Below, piece by piece: positions 23,558 through 31,817 of a DNA stretch of 37,767 nucleotides. The DNA comes from Rhodoferax sp. (GTDB taxonomy: Bacteria > Pseudomonadota > Gammaproteobacteria > Burkholderiales > Burkholderiaceae_C), in contig VMTC01000080.1 of the NCBI GenBank assembly GCA_013791765.1, forward strand, positions 1-37,767, written 5' to 3'. How positions within the stretch are numbered: position 1 is the stretch's first letter; the number at the start of each line of letters is the position of its first letter. The position numbers and the translations under genes are program-made. The notes below the pieces were generated by a model. That model was given only the letters and a program-made list of their open reading frames with translations. It ran no database searches and was not told where the DNA came from.

Positions 23558-24956
23558 CAATAGTGCCTTTCGATGCAAAGTCCACTAAATCGTCAAAACC
23601 AAGGACAGGAGAGAAACCCGATTGAGGAGACGGAATTACGATTGGCTTCATCTCAAAGACTCCGGTGGCGGCTCGATTGGCTAGCTCTCGGGTTCCCAGG
23701 CAATTGGGCGCCAGTGGTGGGCTTGGCGAGGCTGGAGCCAGTGCGGTGCACAGTGCGTTGTTGCCGGCCGCGTTGACATAGTAGGCGACATTGTCACGGC
23801 CATAGCTATAGACCACAAAGGGGGCATTAACAATCGTGGTGAGCGTTGTTTCACTTGCGTTGCGTGTGTTGACGGTGATGGTTCCCGGGGCTGCAATAAA
23901 TGCCGCCTTGGTGACTGTACTGGTCAGCGCGTTCGTGACACTGTATTTGTACCGTGATCCCCACGGGTCGGTGGCAGGCACACCCAAAAGTGCCCATGGA
24001 ATATTGCCGGTCAGACAAAGTGCTTCCGGATTTCCATCGTTAGCACCCGCTGCGCCGCAGTTCACCTTGCCGGAGTTGTCACTGTCGGCCCTGGGCAATT
24101 GATTGAGGCGTATCACATACCCAATCAGCGCGCTCTTAATTGCCTCAATATCTTGCTGCGCCTGGGCAACCTCCTCCTCGAAAGACTTCGCTCCCTTTCG
24201 CTGAAGCAGGGGTGAAATCAGGTCACCCGGCTGCAAAGACATCACCACGTCGTCAAACAGCCCGCCCGTTGCGGCTGCACTGTCGGTGAACTCGCGTTTC
24301 CATTTGGTGGCAGGAAGGTTTCCGTTGGTGTTCGCCCATTCGTCCGTTCCCGCAGTTGGGAGCGCGTTGCGAGTTCCCTTTACCGTGTAAGCGCCACTGC
24401 CATTGCGACCGTGAGAAATGATCACTGCCACGGCATTGCCAGCAATTTGCGTCACCACGCCGGCAGCGTCCCTGCTGTTGGAAATAATTCCGCCAGTGCT
24501 TCCGGCGTTAAAACTGCTGGTTAATGTCCAGTTATTTGGTGTTACCGACACTTGGTAGGAGAAGAAGTTATCCCACCCGTCCAATGCCATCTCCCGTGTC
24601 AAGCCAAGATTTGCAAACGGGATCAATCCAAATGCCCCGGCGCAGCGCGTTGTTGTATTGCCCGGCGTTAGTCGGTCATCATCTCCGCTACCGTCTGGCG
24701 CGGCAAAATCCAGGTCAGGACACGGCAGTCTTTTGTTCTGGCCCAAGTAGGTGACCAAGGCCTCCTGGATAAGAGCCTCGCGTTGTTTGGTAACACTGAT
24801 TGCCGCCTGGTCACGTTGAGCATTCAACATACCCAAACCCATCGTGAGCATGATCCCAATTAGCAGAACGACGATCGCCATTTCGGCCAAAGTGAAGCCC
24901 GCAGCACGACCCCAAGTGGGGTGATTCACGCGAGAGGACTGTTTGCGCTGGTTCAT
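23541..24956 (-). CDS. Prepilin 2: 471-residue prepilin with an apparently duplicated head
   Basis: Leader of 20 residues ending GRAAG, then FTLAEMAIVVLLIGIMLTMG with +5 Glu, so it is a prepilin, but at 471 residues it is over twice the usual length. Two halves repeat the same order of motifs: LIQEALVTYLGQNKRLPCPD (62-81) and IKSALIGYVIRLNQLPRADS (273-292); IPFANLGL..DGWDNFFSYQVSVT (112-139) and IPWALLGV..DPWGSRYKYSVT (319-341); VIISHGRNGSGAY (178-190) and VVYSYGRDNVAYY (381-393); FDD near the end of each (234 and 454). Only the first half has a membrane helix. It likely forms a two-headed minor pilin or tip subunit. No good Shine-Dalgarno is seen. Confidence 0.8.
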   Translation of the reverse strand: MNQRKQSSRVNHPTWGRAAGFTLAEMAIVVLLIGIMLTMGLGMLNAQRDQAAISVTKQREALIQEALVTYLGQNKRLPCPDLDFAAPDGSGDDDRLTPGNTTTRCAGAFGLIPFANLGLTREMALDGWDNFFSYQVSVTPNNWTLTSSFNAGSTGGIISNSRDAAGVVTQIAGNAVAVIISHGRNGSGAYTVKGTRNALPTAGTDEWANTNGNLPATKWKREFTDSAAATGGLFDDVVMSLQPGDLISPLLQRKGAKSFEEEVAQAQQDIEAIKSALIGYVIRLNQLPRADSDNSGKVNCGAAGANDGNPEALCLTGNIPWALLGVPATDPWGSRYKYSVTNALTSTVTKAAFIAAPGTITVNTRNASETTLTTIVNAPFVVYSYGRDNVAYYVNAAGNNALCTALAPASPSPPLAPNCLGTRELANRAATGVFEMKPIVIPSPQSGFSPVLGFDDLVDFASKGTIDAKLP

Positions 24957-25152
24957 GGTTGGCCGATTTAATACTGCTTTGTAAGAAACAGTGTTCGACT
25001 GAATGGAAAAAGGAACATGCCTGGATTTTGCTCTTAATGCTTTCGGCTCGTCAGGGAGTCTTTTGGAGTCAAAAACACCCGCCGAGGCGGGTGATTTGCC
25101 CTTCGTTCACCCATCAGACTTGGCACCTGCCACTGTCCGGGCAAGTGCCCGA
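24957..25152. other. Intergenic region between prepilin 1 and prepilin 2
   Basis: 196 bases containing the terminator at 25071-25093. The remaining 114 bases upstream of prepilin 2 are AT-richer and should hold a promoter if prepilins 2 and 3 are not expressed by read-through, but no convincing -35/-10 pair or sigma-54 box was found. Confidence 0.5.
25071..25093 (-). terminator. Rho-independent terminator after prepilin 1
   Basis: On the minus strand CACCCGCC and GGCGGGTG (8-base arms, 25076-25093; effectively seven pairs and a four-base loop) are followed by TTTTTG (25071-25075). It lies 60 bases past the prepilin 1 stop codon and would end or attenuate the long upstream operon before prepilins 2 and 3. 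Confidence 0.82.
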
Positions 25153-25836
25153 TTACAGGGTCCGGCAGACGGTATAGATGTTGTCGTCGTTGTAGACGCC
25201 GCCTACAACCGCAGCTAAGGGATTTGTATTTACCCCAACAGCGCCGACCGTTGCCAAGACCGCACCGCCATTGGCTATGCCATCGTCAAGCTGGGTGTCG
25301 AGCGCGCGCGCTGCCTTGCCTGGTACCTGTGATAGGCAGACCGATAGTCTGGCCGCGCCGGTCGTTGGCGTGACACCAAGTCCAACACCAGTTAGTCCGT
25401 TAAAGGCGTTGCGTGGCAGTGCGGCTGCGGCTGCATCGGCCGGATTGCCAGCAACGAATCCTGCCGCCTTGAGGGCTTGCCATAAAGCGGTCCCCTCGCC
25501 ACCCCCGGTGAAGACCTGGTTCTGGGCGATGGCGATCAAGCCATTATTGTTGCCTGCAGCAGTGATAGTTGCCCAAGAGCCACCGCGGGCCTGTAGCAAG
25601 GCTAGGCCACCGGCAGCGGCACCGTCATCGCCAGGCAATCTGTGGAAGCGGTCAATGTAGGACTGGTAGGCCGCCGAGACGCCATTCATGTCATTGACGC
25701 CGTTCTTCACCTTGGCATTCTCAATCATCTCCTGCCCCTTGAGCACGCCGCCCAGCAGCAGCCCGATGATGACCAGCACAATGGCAATTTCAACCAGTGT
25801 GAAGCCCGATTGACGGGCCAAATTGCGATGTTTCAT
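25153..25836 (-). CDS. Prepilin 1 of the second pilus system (candidate major subunit)
   Basis: 227 residues from the ATG at 25834-25836, chosen because AAAGGA lies just upstream and the leader is then short and basic (MKHRNLARQSG). Cleavage site SG/FTLVEIAIVLVIIGLLLGGVL with +5 Glu. The head has YQSYIDRFHRLPGDDG, a glycine/alanine-rich middle, and a C-terminal pair of cysteines (RLSVCLSQVPGKAAR and YTVCRTL) that could form the D-loop. It is the first pilin of the cluster, 100 bases after the histidine kinase gene, and is followed by a strong terminator, which fits high-level expression; calling it the major pilin is an inference. Confidence 0.83.
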   Translation of the reverse strand: MKHRNLARQSGFTLVEIAIVLVIIGLLLGGVLKGQEMIENAKVKNGVNDMNGVSAAYQSYIDRFHRLPGDDGAAAGGLALLQARGGSWATITAAGNNNGLIAIAQNQVFTGGGEGTALWQALKAAGFVAGNPADAAAAALPRNAFNGLTGVGLGVTPTTGAARLSVCLSQVPGKAARALDTQLDDGIANGGAVLATVGAVGVNTNPLAAVVGGVYNDDNIYTVCRTL

Positions 25837-25936
25837 TAAATTTCCTTTCGGTGAAAACAAGAACCGGACCCAACAGAAGGTTGATGCCCATGACTGCAAT
25901 GTAGGGCAAGACCGGGAGATCAGGAGTCTGAAAAAT

Positions 25937-27070
25937 TTACGGTGTGCTGGCCGGCATGCGCAGCAAGAAGCTCAAACCGGTTTCGCCGGGCTCTGCGCTC
26001 AATTCGCCGCCGGCTTCGCGCAGGCTCTTGCGCGCCTGGTACAAGCCCAGCCCCAAGCCACCGGGGCGGCCACTGGCAAAGGGTTCAAATAGTTTTCCGG
26101 CTTCAATCCGCCCACCTGGTTCGGGCCAGGGGCTGAAGAACTCGATTTCTGCCATGGCAGGTGCTTCAGGCGTGGCCGCGATGCTCCGTAAGTGCAGGGT
26201 CGGTTTAACGGCGGTGACGTCTCGCCAGTTGGGTGCCAGGTTGGAAAACAGGTTGTCCAGCGCGCGCGAGAGCAGGCCGCGCGCGATCCAGGCGTGCGCC
26301 TGGCCGCTCAAGTTGAGCTCAATGCCCGCCAGATGGGCCGCCTTGGCAATGGCCAGACGCAAATCAATTTCACGCGCACTGTCACTCATGGGCCTATTTC
26401 CCAAGGCGGCGATCAGGCGGTAGGCCCGCTCTTGCGCCAAGGGCGCGTTCTCCTGCAGGCGCCGGGCTGCCGCAAGCAAGGCCGGTGCGTCGGCGCCCTC
26501 GGCAAAGTCGCTGCAGACCCAGCTCACCCATTGGGCCAGGTTACGCATGTCATGCTGCAGGTAGAGGGTCAGCCGAGCCCGTTCGGCCAGCGCGACCGAC
26601 AGGGCTTCGGTACGTGCGCGCAAGCCGGTCTCCAATAGCAGCACAAAGACCTGTGCCAGTTGTTCGGCCAATAGCCGCGTGCCGCCACGGGAGGCGCTGT
26701 GGGTCATCTTGAGCGCCAGACGGACGTCGTTGCCGCTGGTGATTTCGCCTTGCATCAGGTTCGTGTTTTCCGGGTCGCTCGATGGGCGGGGTGCGGCCGT
26801 CGTGCTTGCTACCCCCAGTTCAATATGCACGGGCTGGCCAAACCAGCTGCCGTCCAGGCTCAGGTGTCGCCAGCCTGCCTCATGCAGCACTGGCCAGGCG
26901 GCGGCAGGAATAGCCAGGGGCTCGTGGTTTTGGCTGCCCAACTTCAGCAGTGCTTGCATGCGGCGGCGATAACGCCGGGCGCGCCGCGACAGCATGACGC
27001 CCGTGACCAGCAATACCAGCCCTGTGACCACGATAACCAGCGCCAGGCTACTGAGGGCGTTGGATGCCAT
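25937..27070 (-). CDS. Membrane histidine kinase with atypical H-box, embedded in the pilus operon
   Basis: 377 residues. One N-terminal membrane helix (about 8-28) and no obvious periplasmic sensor domain; the cytoplasmic part starts with a region of unknown fold. The phosphoacceptor region reads LYLQHDMRNLAQWV (H173), with HDxxN instead of the usual HExRxP, similar in style to PrsK-type kinases. The N-box is RALDNLFSNLAPN and the ATP-lid GGLGLGLYQARKSL. The C-terminal ATPase domain is normal in shape. The ATG (27068-27070) lies within the end of the response regulator gene (23-base overlap), so the pair is coupled. Signal sensed is unknown; with the adjacent regulator it probably controls the pilins downstream. 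Confidence 0.82.
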   Translation of the reverse strand: MASNALSSLALVIVVTGLVLLVTGVMLSRRARRYRRRMQALLKLGSQNHEPLAIPAAAWPVLHEAGWRHLSLDGSWFGQPVHIELGVASTTAAPRPSSDPENTNLMQGEITSGNDVRLALKMTHSASRGGTRLLAEQLAQVFVLLLETGLRARTEALSVALAERARLTLYLQHDMRNLAQWVSWVCSDFAEGADAPALLAAARRLQENAPLAQERAYRLIAALGNRPMSDSAREIDLRLAIAKAAHLAGIELNLSGQAHAWIARGLLSRALDNLFSNLAPNWRDVTAVKPTLHLRSIAATPEAPAMAEIEFFSPWPEPGGRIEAGKLFEPFASGRPGGLGLGLYQARKSLREAGGELSAEPGETGLSFLLRMPASTP

Positions 27071-27689
27071 ATTTGTTCAAGTAGTAGTAAACATGTTCGC
27101 GCGCCAGACCAAGCCGGCGCCCGGTTTCCGCGACGTTGTAGCCGGTGGCGGCCAGCACCCGGCGCAGCAACTGCTCTTCGGCATTGGCGGCGGCCTCTTT
27201 GGGGCCATCGTGGAGCCGGGCCGTGAGCTGCAGGCGCGCTTCGCCGCCTTGGCTCAAAAGACTGTCCTGGCGCGCAAACAGTTCGGCCCGACGCAAGGCA
27301 GCATAGATGGTGCTCAAGGCGACCGGCTTGACCAAGAAGTCAAAGGCGCCGCGCCGTACGGCCTGGAACGCAGCGGCTTCTTCATCCTGCCCGGTCAGCA
27401 CAATGACCTTGCTGCCGGGTGCCAGGCGCAAAGCGTCGTCCAGCAGCGCCAGACCTTCGGTCATGGTGCTGGGGTGCGGTGGCAGGCCGAGGTCCAGCAG
27501 CATCAGGGCAGGCGCGTGGGGTGCGGCCAAGACCTTGATCGCCTGCGGGCGGTCATGGGCGGTTTGCACGGCATAGCCCGCGTCCCGCAGGCTTGACGCC
27601 AGGTAGGCACTGAGCGCGGGGTCGTCTTCGACCAGTAACACCGCGCGTGCCGCTTCGCCTGCCGCAGGGACCGTGTCAGTCGTCACCAC
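27048..27689 (-). CDS. Response regulator, receiver plus Fis-type HTH (RegA/ActR-like layout)
   Basis: 213 residues from a GTG at 27687-27689 (the next codon is also GTG). The receiver domain has LLVEDDPALSAYL, phosphoacceptor D66 (LMLLDLGLP), VIVLTGQDE and FDFLVKPVAL. A linker leads to a C-terminal Fis-type HTH (LLRRVLAATGYNVAETGRRLGLAREHVYYYLNKYG). There is no AAA+ sigma-54 domain, so it should bind DNA and act with the ordinary polymerase. Its start overlaps the stop of the small membrane protein gene and its end overlaps the kinase gene. It sits inside a pilus assembly operon, directly before the prepilins. Confidence 0.87.
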   Translation of the reverse strand: MVTTDTVPAAGEAARAVLLVEDDPALSAYLASSLRDAGYAVQTAHDRPQAIKVLAAPHAPALMLLDLGLPPHPSTMTEGLALLDDALRLAPGSKVIVLTGQDEEAAAFQAVRRGAFDFLVKPVALSTIYAALRRAELFARQDSLLSQGGEARLQLTARLHDGPKEAAANAEEQLLRRVLAATGYNVAETGRRLGLAREHVYYYLNKYGIQRPQ

Positions 27690-27918
27690 CGGTAATCCTG
27701 GACAGGAGGGGCAGGACCGCAACGCCAAAACCGATGAACAGCAAGGCAAAACCGGCGAAAACGCGGAACAAGACCCAGTCGGACGGCGTATCCGGGCTGA
27801 CCGCCAAAAGAGCATAGCCCGCCAGCAACAGCAGCAGACCGACGGCGATCGTCAAACGACGTCGCACGGTGCGTGCCCGGTAGCGGGTGCGCAGTTGATC
27901 GAAGCCGCTTTCAGTCAT
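27676..27918 (-). CDS. Small two-helix membrane protein of unknown function
   Basis: 80 residues from the ATG at 27916-27918 (an in-frame TTG lies at 27930). Basic N-terminus (RTRYRARTVRRR), then two predicted membrane helices (about 22-40 and 49-71), ending in a short polar tail. I do not recognise the family. Its stop codon overlaps the start of the response regulator, and it follows the PilP-like gene by about 80 bases, so it is probably translated and may belong to the signalling pair or to the pilus inner membrane complex. Confidence 0.6.
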   Translation of the reverse strand: MTESGFDQLRTRYRARTVRRRLTIAVGLLLLLAGYALLAVSPDTPSDWVLFRVFAGFALLFIGFGVAVLPLLSRITGGDD

Positions 27919-27999
27919 GACTGCTTTCAAGCGTGAACAAAGGGGCCGGCGAAGATGCCCTTGGGCAAAAACGCATCAAAACCAGTGCCCGCTGCTGCG

Positions 28000-28518
28000 T
28001 CATTTTGACCGCCTGATCGTCACGGCGCCCGGTGCCACAATGTCAGTTCGTTCCAGGGTGCTGAGGTCCAGCGTTTCACCGACGCGCACCGGCCTGCCGT
28101 CCAGGTTGGCGCCGCGTCCGGTGCTCGTCACGCGGTTGGCGGGCGGGGCCGACAGGCCGTCCTGGACGGCCTGGCCGTTCACCCAGGCGGTGCTGTTGCC
28201 GTCTTGGCGCTTGACCACGCCATTGACCGTCACCAGGCTGCTGATGGGGGCCGCCGACTCTGCCTGCCCTTGCCCGAGCCCTTGCCGTGCCCGTGTGATC
28301 ACTGCGCGCTCGGCGGGGGAGTAGAACAAGGTGCCCAAGCGCTCGCCCGGCTGCACAGTGACTTCACTGGCCAAAACTGAAGCTGCAAGCATCGCAGTCA
28401 TCGCTGTCAGCCCGGTGCAGCGCCGCACAAATCCCGGAAAAGCCCCAGGTACCAGGCGACCCCGTGGCTTTGACGGCGACGAATCAAGCGGGAGGTCGGG
28501 TTTGTCGGGGGCGTTCAT
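28000..28518 (-). CDS. PilP/GspC-like periplasmic protein of the second system
   Basis: 172 residues from the ATG at 28516-28518, which overlaps the previous stop (ATGA). A proline-rich cytoplasmic N-terminus is followed by a hydrophobic stretch (about 36-50) acting as signal or anchor, then LGTLFYSPAERAVITRAR and a small beta domain with LVTVNGVVKRQDGNSTAWVNG and closing VRVGETLDL...VTIRRSK. The VNGVV...WVNG pattern is shared with PilP/GspC/MshK-type homology-region proteins, and position after the PilO-like gene agrees. It would connect the inner membrane complex to the secretin encoded at 35009-36832. Confidence 0.72.
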   Translation of the reverse strand: MNAPDKPDLPLDSSPSKPRGRLVPGAFPGFVRRCTGLTAMTAMLAASVLASEVTVQPGERLGTLFYSPAERAVITRARQGLGQGQAESAAPISSLVTVNGVVKRQDGNSTAWVNGQAVQDGLSAPPANRVTSTGRGANLDGRPVRVGETLDLSTLERTDIVAPGAVTIRRSK

Positions 28519-29138
28519 GGGGCAACATCTGGCATGGTAAAGAAGCGCAGCGTGCAACGCGCTGTCAAGCCGGTCTCGGTGCGCTCTGACAGCATGCAGG
28601 CATTGACCCTGAAGCGCCCCTTGACTTGCGCCTGGTAGTGGCGCAATAAGGCCAGCAGTTCTTCTTCATGAATGCTGAGCACGGCAAAGTCGAGGTCGTG
28701 AAAAACCGGGGCAATTATCTCGGTGGTGGCTTCGGCTGATGCAGGTGTGGCCTCACTGCCAGCCGCATCCATGGCTTGCAGGGCCAGCGGCCTGGGCGCT
28801 TGCAGGGTATAGACCAGCGTGTCGGGCAGCCCGGTGCGCTGGCGGCTGGCCAGCAATTGCTCGACCCAGCCTTCGCGCTCGGGCGTGCCCACCATGCCCT
28901 GCTGACGCAAGCGCTGAAAGCGACTGATTTCGGCCTGCATATTGGCCAGATCCGACTGCATTTCAGCCAGACTGGCCTGGTTGGCACTTTCGGACTGCTG
29001 CGCCTGGGTTAACTGGGTTTGCCCCCGGCCCTTGAAATAGCTCGAACCCAGATAAAGTGCCAAGCCGATCAGCAGCGCAGCGGCCAGCACCATCAGGCAG
29101 CGCCGCGCCAAGGACAGAATCTGAAGCTGATCTTTCAT
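28515..29138 (-). CDS. PilO/GspM-like inner membrane protein of the second system
   Basis: 207 residues from the ATG at 29136-29138, which overlaps the PilM-PilN stop (ATGA). One membrane helix (about 13-32), then a coiled coil (about 40-75: LTQAQQSESANQASLAEMQS and further heptads) and a periplasmic domain with EGWVEQLLASRQRTGLPDTLVY and VFHDLDFAVLSIHEEELLALL, ending in CTLRFF. This is PilO topology and is supported by the neighbours. A frame extension upstream to 29201 is open but lacks a reason to be used. Confidence 0.77.
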   Translation of the reverse strand: MKDQLQILSLARRCLMVLAAALLIGLALYLGSSYFKGRGQTQLTQAQQSESANQASLAEMQSDLANMQAEISRFQRLRQQGMVGTPEREGWVEQLLASRQRTGLPDTLVYTLQAPRPLALQAMDAAGSEATPASAEATTEIIAPVFHDLDFAVLSIHEEELLALLRHYQAQVKGRFRVNACMLSERTETGLTARCTLRFFTMPDVAP

Positions 29139-30610
29139 GGTCGGGTCGTCGCCAGGGCGTTCGCCGCGTCGGCTGGCTGGCCCGGCAGGCTCAGGCACCA
29201 AGACAGGGCCTGCTCGGCTTGCGGGCGCGCGCTGCCACCACCGCTCAGCGTTGCCTGCGCCAGCGCTTTGGCGGGATCCTGGATCAGGGTGACGCCCGGG
29301 ATTTTTGCCAGCAAGGCGGACAGGTTGCGCACTGACTGAGAACGGGCCCTGGCGGGCTGGCTCTGGGGCAGGCTAATGTCAAAGCTGATTTCGACCTGAC
29401 GCGTGGGCGTGGCGGGTTCGGTGGTGGGCATCTCGGCGCTGGCTGCTGGCGCCGGTGCACCACGGGTGCACACGGCTTGTTCGGGCTGCAGAATGCGCCA
29501 CTCGAATTGGCTGACCCGTAACTCAGGGCGCTGGACAAGGACCTGAGCGATTTGCTGCATTTGGGTTGCCAGCGACGGCGCGGATGCCAATTCTTCCCGG
29601 TCCAGCTTGGCAGCCTGGTGCACCAATTCCGGTGGAACGCCAAAACCTGCCATCTTTTGCGCCACTTCGTTCAATTGTTGCTCAAGCTGCTGCGTGCGCT
29701 GGTCTGTCTGGTTGCGGCTGTTATGGCTGGTCATGATCTCGCGCAGGTTGCCGGCCGACGCCCACAGTGCCAGACCCAGGCTGATGCCGGCCACGGCATA
29801 AGCGGGCAGGCGCAGGCGCGTGGCAATGTAGCTGGTGCGACGAGACAAGGGTGCCAACTGGCCCACGGGTGAGGTGAGTGCCAAATCAAAAAGTGCAAAA
29901 CGCCAGTCCAGCGGTGCTGCGCTGGTCCAGGGCGCTGGGGGCGCCACCAGTGGCAGTTGATCGATGGCAAGCAAAGGTGCCAAGCTCTCGCTGTCGCCCA
30001 GCAGCAGCACGCCAGGCTTGCGCCCGGATCGCTCCAGCACGCGGGTGTTTTCCAGGTGCCGCAACGTGCGAACAATTTCCGCAGCCTGATCTGCGGCTTG
30101 GGTGATGCCGGGAATCAGACGGCTCAAGACCGGAACCCGGTTCTTGATGAAGACGATGCGCAAGGCCTGGGCCGCCGGAAACACCACGAACAACTCTGTG
30201 GGCAAGCCCTTCTTGATGCCCATAAGAGCGAGCAGCATGGACGTGGCCCAGACGCCGGCAATCGGTGCAGGCAGCGCGTCCAGCGTCGAATTCACACGCT
30301 GGGCCGCATCCACACCCAGTAGCGTCAGGCGCGGCGGGGCGATGCGATCCATCAAGCCGCCGCTGGCTGCGGTGGGCAGCGTGGTGCGAAACAGCGTATC
30401 GGGGAAGCGGCTGGCCAGTTGCCGGGCGATAAAGGCTTGGCGGTCGCGTCCGAAGATGCGGGGAATCTGGATTTCGGCAAAGCTCTCTTCGGCCAGGTCC
30501 GTGACAAGCCAGACGGGTCCGTCGGCGGGGCCGTCATGGGCCTGCCAGCCCGCGCGGCTTCTCTTCCAGAGTTGGGGCCCTGCGGGGGCGAGATGGAGCA
30601 CGAACTTCAT
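29135..30610 (-). CDS. PilM-PilN fusion (GspL-like) assembly protein
   Basis: 491 residues. Residues 1-250 look like a cytoplasmic PilM/GspL actin-like domain (MKFVLHLAPAGPQLWKRSRA; TLLGVDAAQRVNSTLDALP; FVVFPAAQALRIVFIKNRVP). A single membrane helix follows (267-286, LRLPAYAVAGISLGLALWAS), then a coiled coil (about 297-320, RNQTDQRTQQLEQQLNEVAQ) and a periplasmic PilN-like domain (VQRPELRVSQFEWRIL; RQVEISFDISLP; LSALLAKIPGVTLIQD). In most type IV pili, PilM and PilN are separate, as in the mshI/mshI2 pair in this window; the fused form is the GspL arrangement of type II secretion. It follows the platform gene by 7 bases. Confidence 0.78.
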   Translation of the reverse strand: MKFVLHLAPAGPQLWKRSRAGWQAHDGPADGPVWLVTDLAEESFAEIQIPRIFGRDRQAFIARQLASRFPDTLFRTTLPTAASGGLMDRIAPPRLTLLGVDAAQRVNSTLDALPAPIAGVWATSMLLALMGIKKGLPTELFVVFPAAQALRIVFIKNRVPVLSRLIPGITQAADQAAEIVRTLRHLENTRVLERSGRKPGVLLLGDSESLAPLLAIDQLPLVAPPAPWTSAAPLDWRFALFDLALTSPVGQLAPLSRRTSYIATRLRLPAYAVAGISLGLALWASAGNLREIMTSHNSRNQTDQRTQQLEQQLNEVAQKMAGFGVPPELVHQAAKLDREELASAPSLATQMQQIAQVLVQRPELRVSQFEWRILQPEQAVCTRGAPAPAASAEMPTTEPATPTRQVEISFDISLPQSQPARARSQSVRNLSALLAKIPGVTLIQDPAKALAQATLSGGGSARPQAEQALSWCLSLPGQPADAANALATTRP

Positions 30611-30617
30611 GGCAGGC

Positions 30618-31817
30618 TCAAGTTTTCATCTTGGCGATGGTGTCGTAGATTGGGCCCAGCACGGCCAGCATGATCCAGCCCAAAATCAGCCCCATCACGA
30701 CGGTGAGCGCGGGCTCAATCATGGCCTGCACCTTGCCGACCGATTCGTCAATATCACGGGTATAAAAATAACTGATGTTGCTTAATGCCGAGTCCAGCGC
30801 ACCGGTGGACTCGCCGACTTTGAGCATGCGAATCACGAGCGATGGAAACAGCGCTTCAGCGGCAAAGCTTTCTGACAGTGACGCGCCGTTGATGACCCGT
30901 TCACGGGCTCGCCGAATGGCTTGCTGAATGACGACGTTGCTGGATATTTCCTGGCAATAGACCAGGCCTTCTATCAATGGAATGCCGGTGCGGTACATCA
31001 GCGCAAAGGTATCGGCAAAGCGCGCCAGGATCATTTTCTTGAGCACCGGGCCCACATAAGGAATGCTCAATTGCATTTGGTGCAGCTTGTAACGCACTGC
31101 CGGAAATGCCGCCGATAAAGACAAAGTCAGCATCACCAGCGCCGGCGGGACCGACAGAATCAACCACCAATAGTTCACGAAGAAGCTTGACAAGCCAATA
31201 AGCAGGCGGGTTTGCAGCGGTATCGCCTGTCCCATGTTATTGAGAAAACCCACCAACTGGGGCACCAGATAAATCATCAGGAAGAAGACCACGCCGCCAA
31301 TGACCACCAGCACGAAACTGGGGTACATCAGGAGCTTCTTGGTGGTGGAGGCCATTTCGTCCTGCCACTTGAGCGAGCGCACAATTTCCTTGAGCACGTC
31401 GGGCAGTTGGCCGGTGACTTCGCCCGATCGGATCAGGCTGACGATGGTCGGTGAAAAAACACCCGGGTAAGCGGCAACGGCTTCGCCAAAGGTTGAGCCC
31501 GCTTCGATCTTCTCAAACAAGCCGCTGGACAGGTCGCGGCTGGACGGCGACTCGGCCTCGTCGCGCATATCACCCAAGGCGGTGAGCAGGGGTACGCCGG
31601 CACGCACCAGCATCTCGATCTGGAAAAAGAAATCGATGACCTCGCGCCTTGGCATGCTTTTGACAATGCGCTGGCGCGACTTCAGTGCTTTGGCTGATAC
31701 CAGCAGCAGGTCAATGCGTTTGAGCTGGGCCTCCAGATCAAACTCATTGAGCGCCTCAATCTGGCCCTTGTTGATATGGCCTTCGGCGCTGGCGGCGCGG
31801 TATTGGTAAAGCGCCAT
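30618..31817 (-). CDS. GspF/PilC-family inner membrane platform protein
   Basis: 399 residues, the normal length. Two GspF domains: the first around IEMLVRAGVPLLTALGDMRDEAESP and FSPTIVSLIRSGEVTGQLP, the second around FADTFALMYRTGIPLIEGLVYC and LFPSLVIRMLKVGESTGALD. Three membrane segments (YPSFVLVVIGGVVFFLMIYL, WWLILSVPPALVMLTLSL, VVMGLILGWIMLAVLGPIY). The platform couples the motor ATPase to pilin insertion. The ATG overlaps the ATPase stop codon (ATGA, 31815-31819 region). It is the only platform gene in the window; the MSHA locus has none. Confidence 0.94.
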   Translation of the reverse strand: MALYQYRAASAEGHINKGQIEALNEFDLEAQLKRIDLLLVSAKALKSRQRIVKSMPRREVIDFFFQIEMLVRAGVPLLTALGDMRDEAESPSSRDLSSGLFEKIEAGSTFGEAVAAYPGVFSPTIVSLIRSGEVTGQLPDVLKEIVRSLKWQDEMASTTKKLLMYPSFVLVVIGGVVFFLMIYLVPQLVGFLNNMGQAIPLQTRLLIGLSSFFVNYWWLILSVPPALVMLTLSLSAAFPAVRYKLHQMQLSIPYVGPVLKKMILARFADTFALMYRTGIPLIEGLVYCQEISSNVVIQQAIRRARERVINGASLSESFAAEALFPSLVIRMLKVGESTGALDSALSNISYFYTRDIDESVGKVQAMIEPALTVVMGLILGWIMLAVLGPIYDTIAKMKT

